A DNA stretch of 64,000 bases from Bryobacterales bacterium (lineage in GTDB: Bacteria > Acidobacteriota > Terriglobia > Bryobacterales > UBA6623). The DNA is taken from contig JAJEHF010000133.1 in assembly GCA_022823865.1 (NCBI GenBank), forward strand, positions 1-64,000, read 5' to 3'. A program made the translations under genes and the position numbers. Below are positions 42,367 to 54,036 of this stretch, piece after piece (the first letter of the stretch is position 1; each line of letters starts with the position of its first letter). The notes below the pieces were generated by a model. The model searched no databases, was not told the origin of the DNA, and saw only the letters and a list, made by a program, of their open reading frames with translations.

Positions 42367-43527
42367 CTAGTCGGTCGGGATGCCGCTCGGCTGGGAAATC
42401 TTGCCCAGCACGACTGGCCTGTCCGCCCCTGTGGCAGATGGCAGGTTTCCGGGTCGCCCGTGGTAGGACTCGTAGGCAAGCACGGCGAACGCGATCGCTT
42501 CCTTAGCCCCTGCGGGAACGCCGAGATCATCGGTGGGCCCGACACGTGTCTCCGCAAGAGCATCCCTAAGCGGCTCCATGATGGCCGGGTTTCGCCATCC
42601 CCCACCGGAGACAAGCAGTTGCTCCACTGGCATGACAGGGCGCACCCAGCGTTCCAAGCCGAGCAGGATGCTGCGCGCCGTCAAGTCGGCTGCTGTGGCC
42701 ATGGCATCTGCCGGGGAGAGACCCCGGTCCAAGATGCGCTTGGCGAAGCGCTTTCCGTAGCGCTCTCGGCCAGTGCTTTTCGGGGCCGGCAGCGCATACC
42801 AAGGATCGGCGATCAGCTCGTCGACGAACGCCTCGTCGGCCCGGCCGCTCAGAGCCATCCTTCCATCGCAGTCGTAGCGCTGCTCTCCGTCGGTGAAGTG
42901 CGCGATCAATTGATCCATGACCATATTCCCCGGACCGGTGTCGAACGCGACGACCGCTCCTGCGCCCTGGCCGGCGGGCAGCGCGGATAGGTTCGCGATG
43001 CCGCCGATGTTCAGCACGACGCGACTGGTCGCATCGCTCTTGAAGAGCAGGTAGTCGACATAGGGCACCAACGGGGCGCCGATTCCGCCCGCAGCGATAT
43101 CGGAGGGCCTGAAGTCAGACACCACGGGCACCCCGCAGGCTCGGGCGATGCAAGCGGCCTCGCCGATCTGGAGCGTGCTAGCGAGTTCAAAACCGTGCCA
43201 GCGCTCCCGCTCGCCTTGGTGATAGATGGTCTGGCCGTGCGATCCCACCAGGCCCAATTGACTCACAGCCACTTCAGAGCGGTCGCAGGCCTCGATCACG
43301 GCTTGTCCGAATAGTTGTCCCAGCAAGAAGTCGAGCTGGCTGATCCGCGACGTCGCGACGACGGCATCCGACACGTCCAGCACCTCGTCCCGGACCGCGT
43401 CGGGGAACGGGATTTCGTGATATGCGACCAAGCGGCAGCGGAGCGATTCAGCCTCTCCCCTAAGCTCGACCAGGGCGACGTCGATGCCGTCCACGGACGT
43501 CCCGCTCATGATTCCCGCAACAAGCAT
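42367..43527 (-). CDS. anmK: Anhydro-N-acetylmuramic acid kinase
   Basis: It opens and phosphorylates 1,6-anhydro-MurNAc during peptidoglycan recycling. The 386-residue protein has MSGTSVDGIDVALV at the N-terminus, GSHGQTIYH, DFRPSDIAAGGIGAPLVPYVDYLLF, NIGGIANLSALP, FDTGPGNMVMD and LLVSGGGWRNPAIM, all AnmK signatures. ATG 43527 is preferred to a TTG 13 codons upstream because the family motif begins within six residues of it. It lies between recX and cbiZ on the same strand. Confidence 0.94.
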   Translation of the reverse strand: MLVAGIMSGTSVDGIDVALVELRGEAESLRCRLVAYHEIPFPDAVRDEVLDVSDAVVATSRISQLDFLLGQLFGQAVIEACDRSEVAVSQLGLVGSHGQTIYHQGERERWHGFELASTLQIGEAACIARACGVPVVSDFRPSDIAAGGIGAPLVPYVDYLLFKSDATSRVVLNIGGIANLSALPAGQGAGAVVAFDTGPGNMVMDQLIAHFTDGEQRYDCDGRMALSGRADEAFVDELIADPWYALPAPKSTGRERYGKRFAKRILDRGLSPADAMATAADLTARSILLGLERWVRPVMPVEQLLVSGGGWRNPAIMEPLRDALAETRVGPTDDLGVPAGAKEAIAFAVLAYESYHGRPGNLPSATGADRPVVLGKISQPSGIPTD

Positions 43528-43582
43528 CGAACTTCGTGTCAGCGATTCGAGGGCGAGGCCCGCCAAGATCGAGTTCAGGACG

Positions 43583-44131
43583 TCAGTCGCCTACGTCAAC
43601 ATTCGCCAAGGCATCGAGCAATTCATCATCCTCAGAAACTTCGCGCAGGACATCGGCTATCACATGGGACTCGAACCCCGCCCTCGCTAGCGCGCCGTAT
43701 AGACGATTCAGCTCCCGCCGTCCATTGATCTTGACTCCTGCGAGGTCTTGCCCCAGCTTGCGGCGCAGAAAGTTTCGCGCGAGCTCCGCCTCGTCCGCTT
43801 CTTCATACACTTCCTCGACGACCCGCTCGGCTGTGGAGGCTTCCACGCCACGCCGGCGCAGTTCGTCCAGCACTCGCTTGTGGCCGACTAGGGCGAAGTC
43901 CCGGCGAAATTCCGAATGGGACTCAGCTACCAGCTCGTCATCCACGTAGCCGTTGTCCCGGAGCCTGGAAATCACGGCTTCAACGGCACCTTCCTCGGCG
44001 GACCGCCGGGCCAGCTTTGCACGCAACTCGGCCGAGGTATGCGGGCGCCTCACGAGCGCTCTCAGCGCGTACTCGTAGAGGTTCTCGAGTGTCAGCTCGC
44101 TGGATGTTCGGGACACGCCAACCATCGGCAT
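43583..44131 (-). CDS. recX: Regulatory protein RecX
   Basis: A 182-residue helical protein that modulates RecA filaments. It has the three RecX repeats: NLYEYALRALVRRPHTSAELRAKLARR, ISRLRDNGYVDDELVAESHSEFRRDFALVGHKRVLDELRRRGV and ELARNFLRRKLGQ followed by RRELNRLYGALARAGFESHVIADVLREV. recA is not adjacent in this window. TAAGCT lies 5 bases before ATG 44131, a possible leaderless promoter. The gene diverges from the NupG-like transporter across 114 bp. Confidence 0.85.
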   Translation of the reverse strand: MPMVGVSRTSSELTLENLYEYALRALVRRPHTSAELRAKLARRSAEEGAVEAVISRLRDNGYVDDELVAESHSEFRRDFALVGHKRVLDELRRRGVEASTAERVVEEVYEEADEAELARNFLRRKLGQDLAGVKINGRRELNRLYGALARAGFESHVIADVLREVSEDDELLDALANVDVGD

Positions 44132-44239
44132 CCCTTAGCTTAAGCGCAGCCGGGGCAAGTGCCCGCTGCGGGCATCCTCTTGTCCGTTGCACTCACGCTG
44201 TCGAGCAGTCATGCCCCCGGGCAGGCAGCCACCTACAAT
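44034..44239 (+). promoter_or_regulatory. Divergent promoter region ending in TACAAT before the NupG-like gene
   Basis: The hexamer itself is TACAAT at 44234-44239, 6 bases before ATG 44246, with no Shine-Dalgarno sequence. The upstream 114 bp are shared with recX, whose own -10 candidate is TAAGCT at 44137-44142 on the minus strand. Confidence 0.4.
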
Positions 44240-44245
44240 AGGGCG

Positions 44246-45595
44246 ATGCTCAGCGGGATGGGAACGCGCCTCGGCGCGATGATGTTCCTCCAGTTCTTCG
44301 TGTGGGGGGCCTGGTATGTCGGAGCGCCCCTATACCTCGTCAAGATCGGATTCAGCGGCGACGATCTCGGCTGGACGTACGCCGTCGGGCCGCTGGCGTG
44401 CATCATCTCGCCGTTCTTTGTGGGGATGGTCGCCGATCGCTTCTTCGCGACGGAGAAGATCCTGTGCACCCTGCATATACTCGCCGGTGGCTGCATGTTC
44501 CTTGCAGCCGCGCTGATGGACCCGGCGGCACCGGCGTCGCCGTCCACCATCAACGTCGTGTTTCTGGCGCATACGCTGTGCTATTTCCCTACCCTCGCCC
44601 TGACGAACTCTCTCGCCCTGCACCACGTCACCGACTCGCAGACACAATTCCCGCGCATCCGCGTCTTCGGCACCATAGGCTGGATCGCTGCCGGGTTCGC
44701 GCTGGCGTGGATCGGCTGGGGCGATCAGCTCCAGATGTTCCAGCTGACCGGAGCCGCTGGCGTGCTGATGGGCCTGTATAGCCTCACGCTCCCGCACACG
44801 CCTCCCCCCTCGGCGGGCAAGGCCACCTCCCTGCGGGAGTTGGCAGGCGCGGATGCATTCGAACTGTTCCGCAAGCCGTCGTTCGCGGTCTTCATGCTCA
44901 GCACTTTCCTAATTTGCATCCCGCTGGCCTTCTATTTCCAACTGGCTGCAAAAGCCGTCCAGCTGGCCGGTATCGCGGATGTCACCCAAGCCATGAGCTA
45001 CGGGCAGATCTCAGAGATCGTGTTCATGCTGCTGATGCCGCTATTCTTCCGGCGGCTGGGCGTGAAGTGGATGCTGGCCATCGGCATGCTGGCCTGGCTG
45101 CTGCGGTACGCGCTGTTCGCTCTCGGCACGGCGGATGCCGTTGTGTGGATGATGTACGCCGGGATCATCCTCCACGGCATCTGTTACGACTTCCTGTTCG
45201 TGACCGGCCAGATCTATACCGACATGGCCGCCCGCAAGGAGATCCGGGCTCAAGCGCAGGGCATGCTGGTACTGTTCACGCTAGGCTTGGGGATGCTCAT
45301 CGGTGCCCGGGTGGCGGGCGTTTGGGAAGAGCGCAACACACCCCAGGAATCTCGTACTTTGAGCGCGGAAGTGCAGGAATTGGGCACCGAACTGGCGCGC
45401 CTGCAGGAGTCAGGTGCCCCTGAAGCCGAGGTCCAGGCCTTGCAGGCTGAGCAGCGTTCGAAGCTTAACGAGGCGCAGGGCTTGATCGACTGGCAGGCGA
45501 TTTGGGCGCTGCCAGCGGGGCTGTCGGCCTTGGTACTGGCGCTCTTCGTGGCCATCTTTCGAGATCGCGAAACCTCGGCGCAACCCAGCGGCTGA
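44246..45595 (+). CDS. NupG-like MFS nucleoside transporter
   Basis: A 12-segment major-facilitator permease of 449 residues in the nucleoside:H+ symporter (NupG) group. It has FLQFFVWGAWYVGAPLYL, VADRFFATEKILC, TLALTNSLALHHV, FPRIRVFGTIGWIAAGFAL and GQIYTDMAARKEIRAQAQGML. An unusual coiled-coil-like loop (SAEVQELGTELARLQESGAPEAEVQALQAEQ) lies between the last two segments. Substrate is inferred from family only. Confidence 0.87.
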   Translation: MLSGMGTRLGAMMFLQFFVWGAWYVGAPLYLVKIGFSGDDLGWTYAVGPLACIISPFFVGMVADRFFATEKILCTLHILAGGCMFLAAALMDPAAPASPSTINVVFLAHTLCYFPTLALTNSLALHHVTDSQTQFPRIRVFGTIGWIAAGFALAWIGWGDQLQMFQLTGAAGVLMGLYSLTLPHTPPPSAGKATSLRELAGADAFELFRKPSFAVFMLSTFLICIPLAFYFQLAAKAVQLAGIADVTQAMSYGQISEIVFMLLMPLFFRRLGVKWMLAIGMLAWLLRYALFALGTADAVVWMMYAGIILHGICYDFLFVTGQIYTDMAARKEIRAQAQGMLVLFTLGLGMLIGARVAGVWEERNTPQESRTLSAEVQELGTELARLQESGAPEAEVQALQAEQRSKLNEAQGLIDWQAIWALPAGLSALVLALFVAIFRDRETSAQPSG

Positions 45596-45596
45596 C

Positions 45597-45612
45597 CGCC
45601 GAGATCTCGGCG
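45597..45612. repeat. Perfect 16-bp palindrome after the NupG-like gene
   Basis: CGCCGAGATCTCGGCG begins one base after the transporter's stop. It could form a short hairpin terminator for the transporter or for the convergent IscU-like gene. A second weak pair, GTCGGC/GCCGAC, lies further right before 45720. Confidence 0.4.
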
Positions 45613-45719
45613 CTGGCAGGCCGGTCGACGAACCCCCAGCTCGAACGACCCGAGAAATCTAGGTGTGCTGACGCCTAGTCGGCCTGACGTAGGTCGAGCC
45701 GACCCGAGCGGAACCGCGC

Positions 45720-46082
45720 CTAGGTGGCCGCAAGCCTGTCCGCCAAGGCACGCGCGGCGTCACTCGCCAAACGCGCGACGTGTTTGGACTCGTTCGGTAG
45801 GCCGCCCAGCGCCGCCTCGACCTTGCCGGCGTCTATCTTGCGTAGGTCTGCAGCCGATACTCCCGAGAGCAAGTCCGTCAGCACCGAACCTGCGGCAATC
45901 GACGCTGTGCAGCCGCGCACCTTGAAGCGAACCTCGCGCACGACGCCGTCCCCTACCTCAGCCGAGAGCGTCAAGATGTCGCCGCACACCGGATTCTCCA
46001 CGCGCACCGTGATGGCGGGCGGATCCAGCGAACCGATGCGACGGGGGTTCCTGAAGTGATCTAACAGGGTCTCGCTAAACAC
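45720..46082 (-). CDS. IscU/NifU-like Fe-S cluster scaffold, third Cys absent
   Basis: A 120-residue protein of the NifU_N/IscU family, with MFSETLLDHFRNPRRIG at the start. Two of the three cluster-binding Cys are present: Cys34 in NPVCGD and Cys58 in RGCTAS. The third, normally in a C-x-L-A context near 102, reads KHVARLASDA here, so it is replaced. It may hold a labile cluster with another ligand or act as a carrier. The start is GTG 46082, 11 bases after the preceding gene's stop, so the two are probably co-transcribed. Confidence 0.82.
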   Translation of the reverse strand: MFSETLLDHFRNPRRIGSLDPPAITVRVENPVCGDILTLSAEVGDGVVREVRFKVRGCTASIAAGSVLTDLLSGVSAADLRKIDAGKVEAALGGLPNESKHVARLASDAARALADRLAAT

Positions 46083-46093
46083 AGACAGCTCGC

Positions 46094-46585
46094 CTACTCC
46101 GCAGCAAGGCGGATCTCCGTCTTGCGGCTCTTGGTATCGACAGTTCGAAACACAAGTTCCTGGCGCACGTCCAGTTCGTGCTTGGGGATCTCAAACCGAG
46201 CTGCGGTCAGGCCGCGAAACAATTCCCCGGGCGCGATATAGCGGTCATCCAGCAGCGGCTCGTCCTTCATTCCGCCGAGCGCCGGGTAGTACTTGAAGAG
46301 CTGTTCGACATCGAACACGCTCAGGATCCGACCCTGTCTGATGTTGCCCGCCTGGTCCACCACCTCGATCTCGCGGTAGTTGATCGCAATGTCGTAGTTC
46401 GACGTGTTCGTAGCCTCGAAGTTGACAATGGCCACGGAGCTCTTGGCGTCCATGCCTAACGTCCTCACCTCCGTGATCCGACCGTCCAAACGCGGCGTCG
46501 CCCCCCAGTTGTAGGCGATGATGGCGCCGGCTACTAGCAGCGCTCCCAGTAGTCCGCCGCCGGCGGTCGTGCGAGTCCACTGCAT
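46094..46585 (-). CDS. Membrane-anchored protein of unknown function
   Basis: About 163 residues: one N-terminal transmembrane segment (GGGLLGALLVAGAIIAYNWGA) followed by a periplasmic, beta-rich domain with few aromatic motifs (VAIVNFEATNTSNYDIAINYREIEVVD). The pattern of extracytoplasmic conserved DUF proteins fits (a domain that compares sets of interaction partners), but no family is recognised. The start may also be ATG 46594 or GTG 46669. It is upstream of the IscU-like gene on the same strand. Confidence 0.55.
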   Translation of the reverse strand: MQWTRTTAGGGLLGALLVAGAIIAYNWGATPRLDGRITEVRTLGMDAKSSVAIVNFEATNTSNYDIAINYREIEVVDQAGNIRQGRILSVFDVEQLFKYYPALGGMKDEPLLDDRYIAPGELFRGLTAARFEIPKHELDVRQELVFRTVDTKSRKTEIRLAAE

Positions 46586-46888
46586 GCCACGCATCCGAGC
46601 GCGGGGCCCAGTCCCGCACTCTGCGTCTATGGTGGCATACAGTCGTGTTCGGCCAGTCGTGTCGGCCACATTCGGCTCGTAAGATCGCTATTGTTCCGCC
46701 GACGCTTCAGACCGACAATGAACGCAGACGGCCGTCAAGGCCGCCCCTGGCTGGGCCGGCGGAAGCTTCGGCGAACTCTTGCGACCAACCGCTTCTGGCG
46801 CTAAGCTTGCCTGTACCAGAGACGGCGGGTCTCGGCAACGGATGGCAAGCGCTGGGTTCCAAGCCGCCCGCAAAGAAGCAACTCTTTC

Positions 46889-49800
46889 GTGTTCCGAGCG
46901 CTGTTCATCGCATCACTCCTCCCGGGCGCAGCCCTCTACGCCGCGCCGGACCGGCCGGCGCAGCACGCGACCGAGATCTTGGAGCGACGCTGCATCCTGT
47001 GCCACGGCCCGAGCGCCCAACAGGGCCAGTTGGATCTGTCCACCCGCGCCGGAGCGCTCCAAGGTGGCACGAGGGGACCGGCGCTTGCGCCCGGCGACCC
47101 CGCAGGCAGCCTGCTGGTCGCTCGAGTCCTGGCCGACGAGATGCCACCCGGGGCTCCGATTCCGGCTGACGAAAGACAGGAGTTGCGCGAATGGGTCGCA
47201 GCCGGGGCGGGATGGCCGGAGCCGATCGCAGAGCGCCGCGCCGGACTGGACTGGTGGTCGCTGCAACCGCTCAGCGAACCAGCGCCTTCAACCTCGGATT
47301 CCGCGCCGCCCGACTGGCAGGCGAGCGCGATTGACCAGTGGGTTTTCTCCAGGCTTGCCGCCGACGGCTTGCACCCGGCACCGCCGGCCGGACGCAGGGA
47401 CTTGATTCGGCGAGTCTCGTACACGCTGACCGGCCTGCCACCCGAACCTGCCCAGATCGAGTCGTTTCTGCACGATGCCTCACCCAATGCTTACGAGAAG
47501 CTCGTGGACCGCTTGCTGGCGTCGCCGCACTACGGCGAGCGCTGGGCACGGCACTGGCTGGACTTGGTCCGGTTCGCCGAGAGCGAGGGATTCGAGCGAG
47601 ACCTGCCCCGGGAACACGCATGGCCGTACCGCGACTATCTGATCCGCAGTTTCAACGACGACAAGCCCTACCGCCGGTTCGCGATCGAGCAGCTGGCGGG
47701 CGACGTGGCCAAACCGGTCACCCACGACTCGATCGTGGCGACCACGATGCTCACCCTGGGGCCGGTCGATGCCGTGGGCCTGACTTCGGCCATCGCGGAC
47801 GAAAGAGCCCTGATCCGAGAAGACTTGCTCGAGGACATGCTGGGCACGATCACCCAGACGTTCTTGGGCCTCACCGTGAACTGCGCCCGCTGCCACGATC
47901 ACAAGTTCGACCCGATCGCACAGGAAGAGTACTGCCAGATGAAGGCGGCGTTCCAAGCTGTCTGGCCCCCTACACGGCAAGTGCCTGAAGCCGGCCTGGA
48001 CATCTTCCTGCCACACGGCAGGCCAGTGTTGACGCCGCTGGAGAAGCAGGACCGGGACCGGCGTGTAGCCGGGATCGAGCGGCGCCTCGAGCGGATCGAC
48101 TCCGAGCTCGGAACCCTGTACCGCAGCGCGCGGCCGGCAGATGTCGACAGCGGCGCGCCCGCCCCCCTGGCGCGCTGGACGTTCGATGTCGACGGCCGCT
48201 CGGACTTCGCGCCGTTGCACTTGCGCTTCGTGGGCAGTGCCGAGGCGCACTCTGGCACGTTCCGCAAGACCGTCGGCCGCGACGAGTCTTCAGATCTGCC
48301 GCAAGGGGACCAAGACGATCCGGGAATCGTTCCCAACTTCGGCGTTAGCGCGCTGATCGAGAGCGAGATCGCAGAGAAGACTCTCGAGGCTTGGCTCGAG
48401 GTCGACAGCATTCCCGAAAAGGCCCAGACGGTCATGGAGCTTCGCAGTCTGAGCGGCTATCGAGGAGCCTCGGTCGACGGAATCCGCTTTGTGCCCGGCA
48501 AGTCCCCTCGCTGGGAGAATTACTCGATCGGCCGCTTCCGATCGCAGGATACCGGCGGGCGGGACGAGACACTCGAGCCCAGCACGCGCGCCCATGTTGC
48601 CATCTCCTATCGCCAAGACGGCAGCATCGCAGTTTTCCGAGATGGCAAGCCGCACGGGAAGCCGTACCTGCCGGATGCCTCCGCGCCGGCCGGTCGCCTC
48701 CAGGCCTACGGCAGCGGCGACGCTTTGCTGCGATTCGAGGCAAACCAGCACTTTCGGATCTCGGAGGCGCGCCTGTACGCCGAGGCGCTGTCTGATGACC
48801 AAGTCGCGGCTTCTTACGCAGCCGGCATCGAGAATTTCGACGCCGCGCAATTGCGGGACCGAATGCCGCAGTCCCGGCGCGAGCGGATCGCGACGCTCGA
48901 AGCCGAGCGCGAACGGTTGGCGGCCGAACTGAAGGGCCTTCCGAAGCCCGAATTGGCCTATGCCGCAGCAATCCGTCCGAGCGAGCCGACGCACGTCCTG
49001 CTCCAGGGCAAGGTAGACCAGGCTGGCAGGCAGGTGGGCCCGGCAGGGCTGTCGTGCGTCCAAGGCCTGCAGGCGGGCCTGGACCTGGCCCCGCGGGCCG
49101 ACGAAGGGGAACGGCGCCTGGCGATGGCGGAATGGATCGCGCACCCTTCCAACCCGCTCTTCGCCCGCGCCATCGTCAATCGGGTCTGGCAGCAGCACTT
49201 CGGACACGGCTTCGTGACCAACCCCAGCGACCTGGGCTTCAACGGCGGCCAGCCCACCCATCCGGAGTTACTGGACTGGCTCGCCTCCGACCTTGTCCGG
49301 CAGGGCTGGAGCCTGAAGGCTCTCCACAAGCGCATCCTGATGTCGCAGGCATTCCGCCAATCCTCGCGATTCGACCCAAACGCCGCTGCCCAAGATGCCG
49401 ACAACCGCCTGTTTTGGAGGTTCCTCCCACGCCGCCTGGACGCGGAGTCTGTGCGCGACAGCATGCTGGCGGTAAGCGGGGACCTCAATCGCGCATTCAA
49501 CGGACGGAGCTTCCGCCCCTTCGAATACGGCGACGCGCGCGGCTCTCTCAAGCGGTACCTGCTCACGTCCGCCGACACGCCGGACCACCGCCGCCGCACC
49601 GTGTACCGGATGAACATCATTACGGCGGGGGATCCCATGCTCGAGGCGTTGGACTGCCCTCTGCCCGCGGTCAAGACGCCCCAAAGGCGCTCCACGACCA
49701 CGGCCCTGCAAGCGCTGAGCCTGATGAACAACGCTTTCGTCCAGCAACGGGTGGAGGGCTTTAGTGCACGGCTTCGCCGAGAAGCGCCGCAACTCGACGG

Positions 49801-49948
49801 GCGCATCCGGCGGGCGTTCGCCCTGGCATACGGGCGCTCCCCGAACGGGCGCGAGATGGCAGCCAGCAGGCGGCTTGTCCGAGATCACGGCTTGGGGGCT
49901 CTGTGCTGGGGGCTCCTAAACTCCAGCGAGTTCTTGTATGTTCGCTAG
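46889..49948 (+). CDS. Planctomycete-type cytochrome: PSCyt1, DUF1549, LamG and DUF1553
   Basis: A secreted protein of 1019 residues, GTG start with a signal peptide (MFRALFIASLLPGAALYAAP). The order is PSCyt1 with CILCHG at about 37-42, DUF1549 (RRVSYTLTGLPPEPAQIESFL, ARHWLDLVRFAESEGFERD, NCARCHDHKFDP), a LamG/concanavalin-like domain at about 430-640, and DUF1553 (NPLFARAIVNRVWQQHFGHGFV, SRFDPNAAAQDADNRL, RRLDAESVRDSMLAV, TTALQALSLMNNAFV). It is the usual partner of the DUF1501 protein that overlaps its end by 11 bp. Substrate is unknown; roles in complex polysaccharide breakdown have been suggested for the family. Confidence 0.9.
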   Translation: MFRALFIASLLPGAALYAAPDRPAQHATEILERRCILCHGPSAQQGQLDLSTRAGALQGGTRGPALAPGDPAGSLLVARVLADEMPPGAPIPADERQELREWVAAGAGWPEPIAERRAGLDWWSLQPLSEPAPSTSDSAPPDWQASAIDQWVFSRLAADGLHPAPPAGRRDLIRRVSYTLTGLPPEPAQIESFLHDASPNAYEKLVDRLLASPHYGERWARHWLDLVRFAESEGFERDLPREHAWPYRDYLIRSFNDDKPYRRFAIEQLAGDVAKPVTHDSIVATTMLTLGPVDAVGLTSAIADERALIREDLLEDMLGTITQTFLGLTVNCARCHDHKFDPIAQEEYCQMKAAFQAVWPPTRQVPEAGLDIFLPHGRPVLTPLEKQDRDRRVAGIERRLERIDSELGTLYRSARPADVDSGAPAPLARWTFDVDGRSDFAPLHLRFVGSAEAHSGTFRKTVGRDESSDLPQGDQDDPGIVPNFGVSALIESEIAEKTLEAWLEVDSIPEKAQTVMELRSLSGYRGASVDGIRFVPGKSPRWENYSIGRFRSQDTGGRDETLEPSTRAHVAISYRQDGSIAVFRDGKPHGKPYLPDASAPAGRLQAYGSGDALLRFEANQHFRISEARLYAEALSDDQVAASYAAGIENFDAAQLRDRMPQSRRERIATLEAERERLAAELKGLPKPELAYAAAIRPSEPTHVLLQGKVDQAGRQVGPAGLSCVQGLQAGLDLAPRADEGERRLAMAEWIAHPSNPLFARAIVNRVWQQHFGHGFVTNPSDLGFNGGQPTHPELLDWLASDLVRQGWSLKALHKRILMSQAFRQSSRFDPNAAAQDADNRLFWRFLPRRLDAESVRDSMLAVSGDLNRAFNGRSFRPFEYGDARGSLKRYLLTSADTPDHRRRTVYRMNIITAGDPMLEALDCPLPAVKTPQRRSTTTALQALSLMNNAFVQQRVEGFSARLRREAPQLDGRIRRAFALAYGRSPNGREMAASRRLVRDHGLGALCWGLLNSSEFLYVR

Positions 49949-51344
49949 GTCCTCTCGCAGGCAGCTGCTGCTGGACGCCGCAGGCGGTTTCGGCTGGCTC
50001 GCGCTGGCGTCCATGCTGCCGTCTCAGGCCTTGAAGCCTGCTGCGGCGTCTCCGACCTCGAGCAATCTGCCGCATTTCAGGCCCCGCGCCAAGCGAGTGA
50101 TCCAGATTTTTGCAGTCGGCGGGATGAGCCACCTGGACACGTTCGACTTCAAGCCGGAATTGCACAAGCGCGACGGCAAGCCCTACGCGATGCCGACGTT
50201 CTTCGGCCAGGGCGGGAGTCTCCGGGCCTGCCCGTGGGAGTTCAGCAGGCATGGCCAGAGCGGCCTGTGGGTCAGCAGCCTGCTGCCGCGGCTTGCCGAG
50301 CAAGCCGATCGACTCACGCTGCTGCGCAGCATGGTCGCCAACAGCGCCAACCACATGCCCGCCGTGGCGCAAATGAACACCGGCTTCATCCTGACCGGCT
50401 TGCCGGCGATGGGGGCATGGGTGACGTATGGACTCGGCACGGAGAACCAAGACCTGCCAGCCTTCGTGGTGCTGCCCGACCCGAATAGCCACCCTTGGGG
50501 CGGCTCGGCGCAGTGGACCAACGGATTCCTACCCGCGAGCGTGCAGGGCACGGCGTTCCGCACCCATGGCAATGGGGATCCGGTGCCCGATCTGACCACG
50601 CCGGACGGTGTCTCCGCAACAGCTCGCAGGGGAGCGGCTGCGTGGCTGAGGGAGATGAACCGGAGCTACGCCGACGCACACCCCGGCGACTCGAGCCTCC
50701 AAGCGAGAATCCGCAGCTACGAGGTTGCCGCGAAGATGCAGCTCAGCGTGCCGGAGATCGCTGATCTCAATCAGGAATCGGAAGCCACGCGCCGCCTCTA
50801 CGGGCACGGCGAGGAGGCCACGCAGAGTCTGGCCAAGAACTGCCTCTTGGCGCGTCGCTTAGTGGAGCGCGGCGTGCGATTCGTGCAGATTTACCATGGC
50901 GGCTCGGGAAAGAGCTGGGACGCCCACTCCAGCTTGGTCAAGAATCACGAAACCATGGCGCGCGAGTACGACCGGCCGGTCGCGGGCCTGCTGGCGGATC
51001 TGCAAGGCCGGGGCCTTCTTGAGGACACCCTCGTTCTTGGCGTCACGGAATTCGGCCGAACACCGGTGGCGCAAGGGACGGGTGACGGCGCGGGGCGCGA
51101 CCACCACCCCAGTTGCTTCACCTGTTGGATGGCCGGCGGCGGCCTGTCCGGCGGACAGGCCTACGGTGCATCCGACGAGCTGGGTTACAAGCCGGCCTCG
51201 GATCCGGTGACGATTTACGACTTACACGCGACAGCGCTGCACCTGCTGGGCTTGGATCACGAACGGCTGACGTTCTATCACAACGGCATCAACCGCCGCC
51301 TTACGGACGTGCATGGTCACGTGGTCCCGGGACTGATCGGCTGA
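49938..51344 (+). CDS. DUF1501 protein with twin-arginine signal
   Basis: A 468-residue protein exported through Tat (SSRRQLLLDAAGGFGWLALASML). The DUF1501 core is in the alkaline-phosphatase/sulfatase superfamily: IQIFAVGGMSHLDTFDFKPEL, TLLRSMVANSANHMPA, CLLARRLVERGVRFVQIYHGG, WDAHSSLVKNHETMA and EFGRTP, with GRDHHPSCFTCWMAGGG at the C-terminal metal-binding region. It overlaps the DUF1553 gene by 11 bp and very likely works with it. Confidence 0.92.
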   Translation: MFARSSRRQLLLDAAGGFGWLALASMLPSQALKPAAASPTSSNLPHFRPRAKRVIQIFAVGGMSHLDTFDFKPELHKRDGKPYAMPTFFGQGGSLRACPWEFSRHGQSGLWVSSLLPRLAEQADRLTLLRSMVANSANHMPAVAQMNTGFILTGLPAMGAWVTYGLGTENQDLPAFVVLPDPNSHPWGGSAQWTNGFLPASVQGTAFRTHGNGDPVPDLTTPDGVSATARRGAAAWLREMNRSYADAHPGDSSLQARIRSYEVAAKMQLSVPEIADLNQESEATRRLYGHGEEATQSLAKNCLLARRLVERGVRFVQIYHGGSGKSWDAHSSLVKNHETMAREYDRPVAGLLADLQGRGLLEDTLVLGVTEFGRTPVAQGTGDGAGRDHHPSCFTCWMAGGGLSGGQAYGASDELGYKPASDPVTIYDLHATALHLLGLDHERLTFYHNGINRRLTDVHGHVVPGLIG

Positions 51345-51877
51345 CCGCTGGCCGGCTTAGCCGCACAGCATCTGTCTGGGGGATGCCTGCTTGCCGAGGC
51401 TAAGGATCGCCATCCAGGTTTGCGAATACGGCCGTCTTCCAGCCCGTGTGCACGGTGAAGCCACATCCTTCAAAAAAGCCCGGCTCGCTCGTCACGGCAA
51501 AGAGCTGCCGCACCCTGCGCTCGATTCCCCGCCGTCGGCAGGCATCCACCAGCCGCGCAGCAAGGCCCTTGCCGCGAAAATCCGGGTGGATCGCCAAGCT
51601 CCGCACCTCAGCCAATCGGCGCGAATACACCTGTAGCGCGCAGCAGCCGATGATTGACCCCTCCCTCTCGGCCACGAAGAAAGACGAGATCCGAGGGAGC
51701 TCGTCTTGGACCAGCTCGTCGGGATACAACCCGATCAGCCGCCGGATAGCCGGTAGCTCGCCAGCCTTGGCCGGTCGAACGACGACGTGCCCTTTCCCGT
51801 GTCCCCGCGCGGACTTGTCGTTATCGGCCTGATCGGAAGTCGGCTCTCGCTGTGTCAAGCTCTCTCCGCTGAGGCCG

Positions 51878-53971
<2,094 letters not shown>

Positions 53972-54036
53972 CGTCTTCCAAGCGTACCTGTGACGAGCGT
54001 CCGCCGGACAGTGCCGCTTCAGATCTCCGCTGGGAT

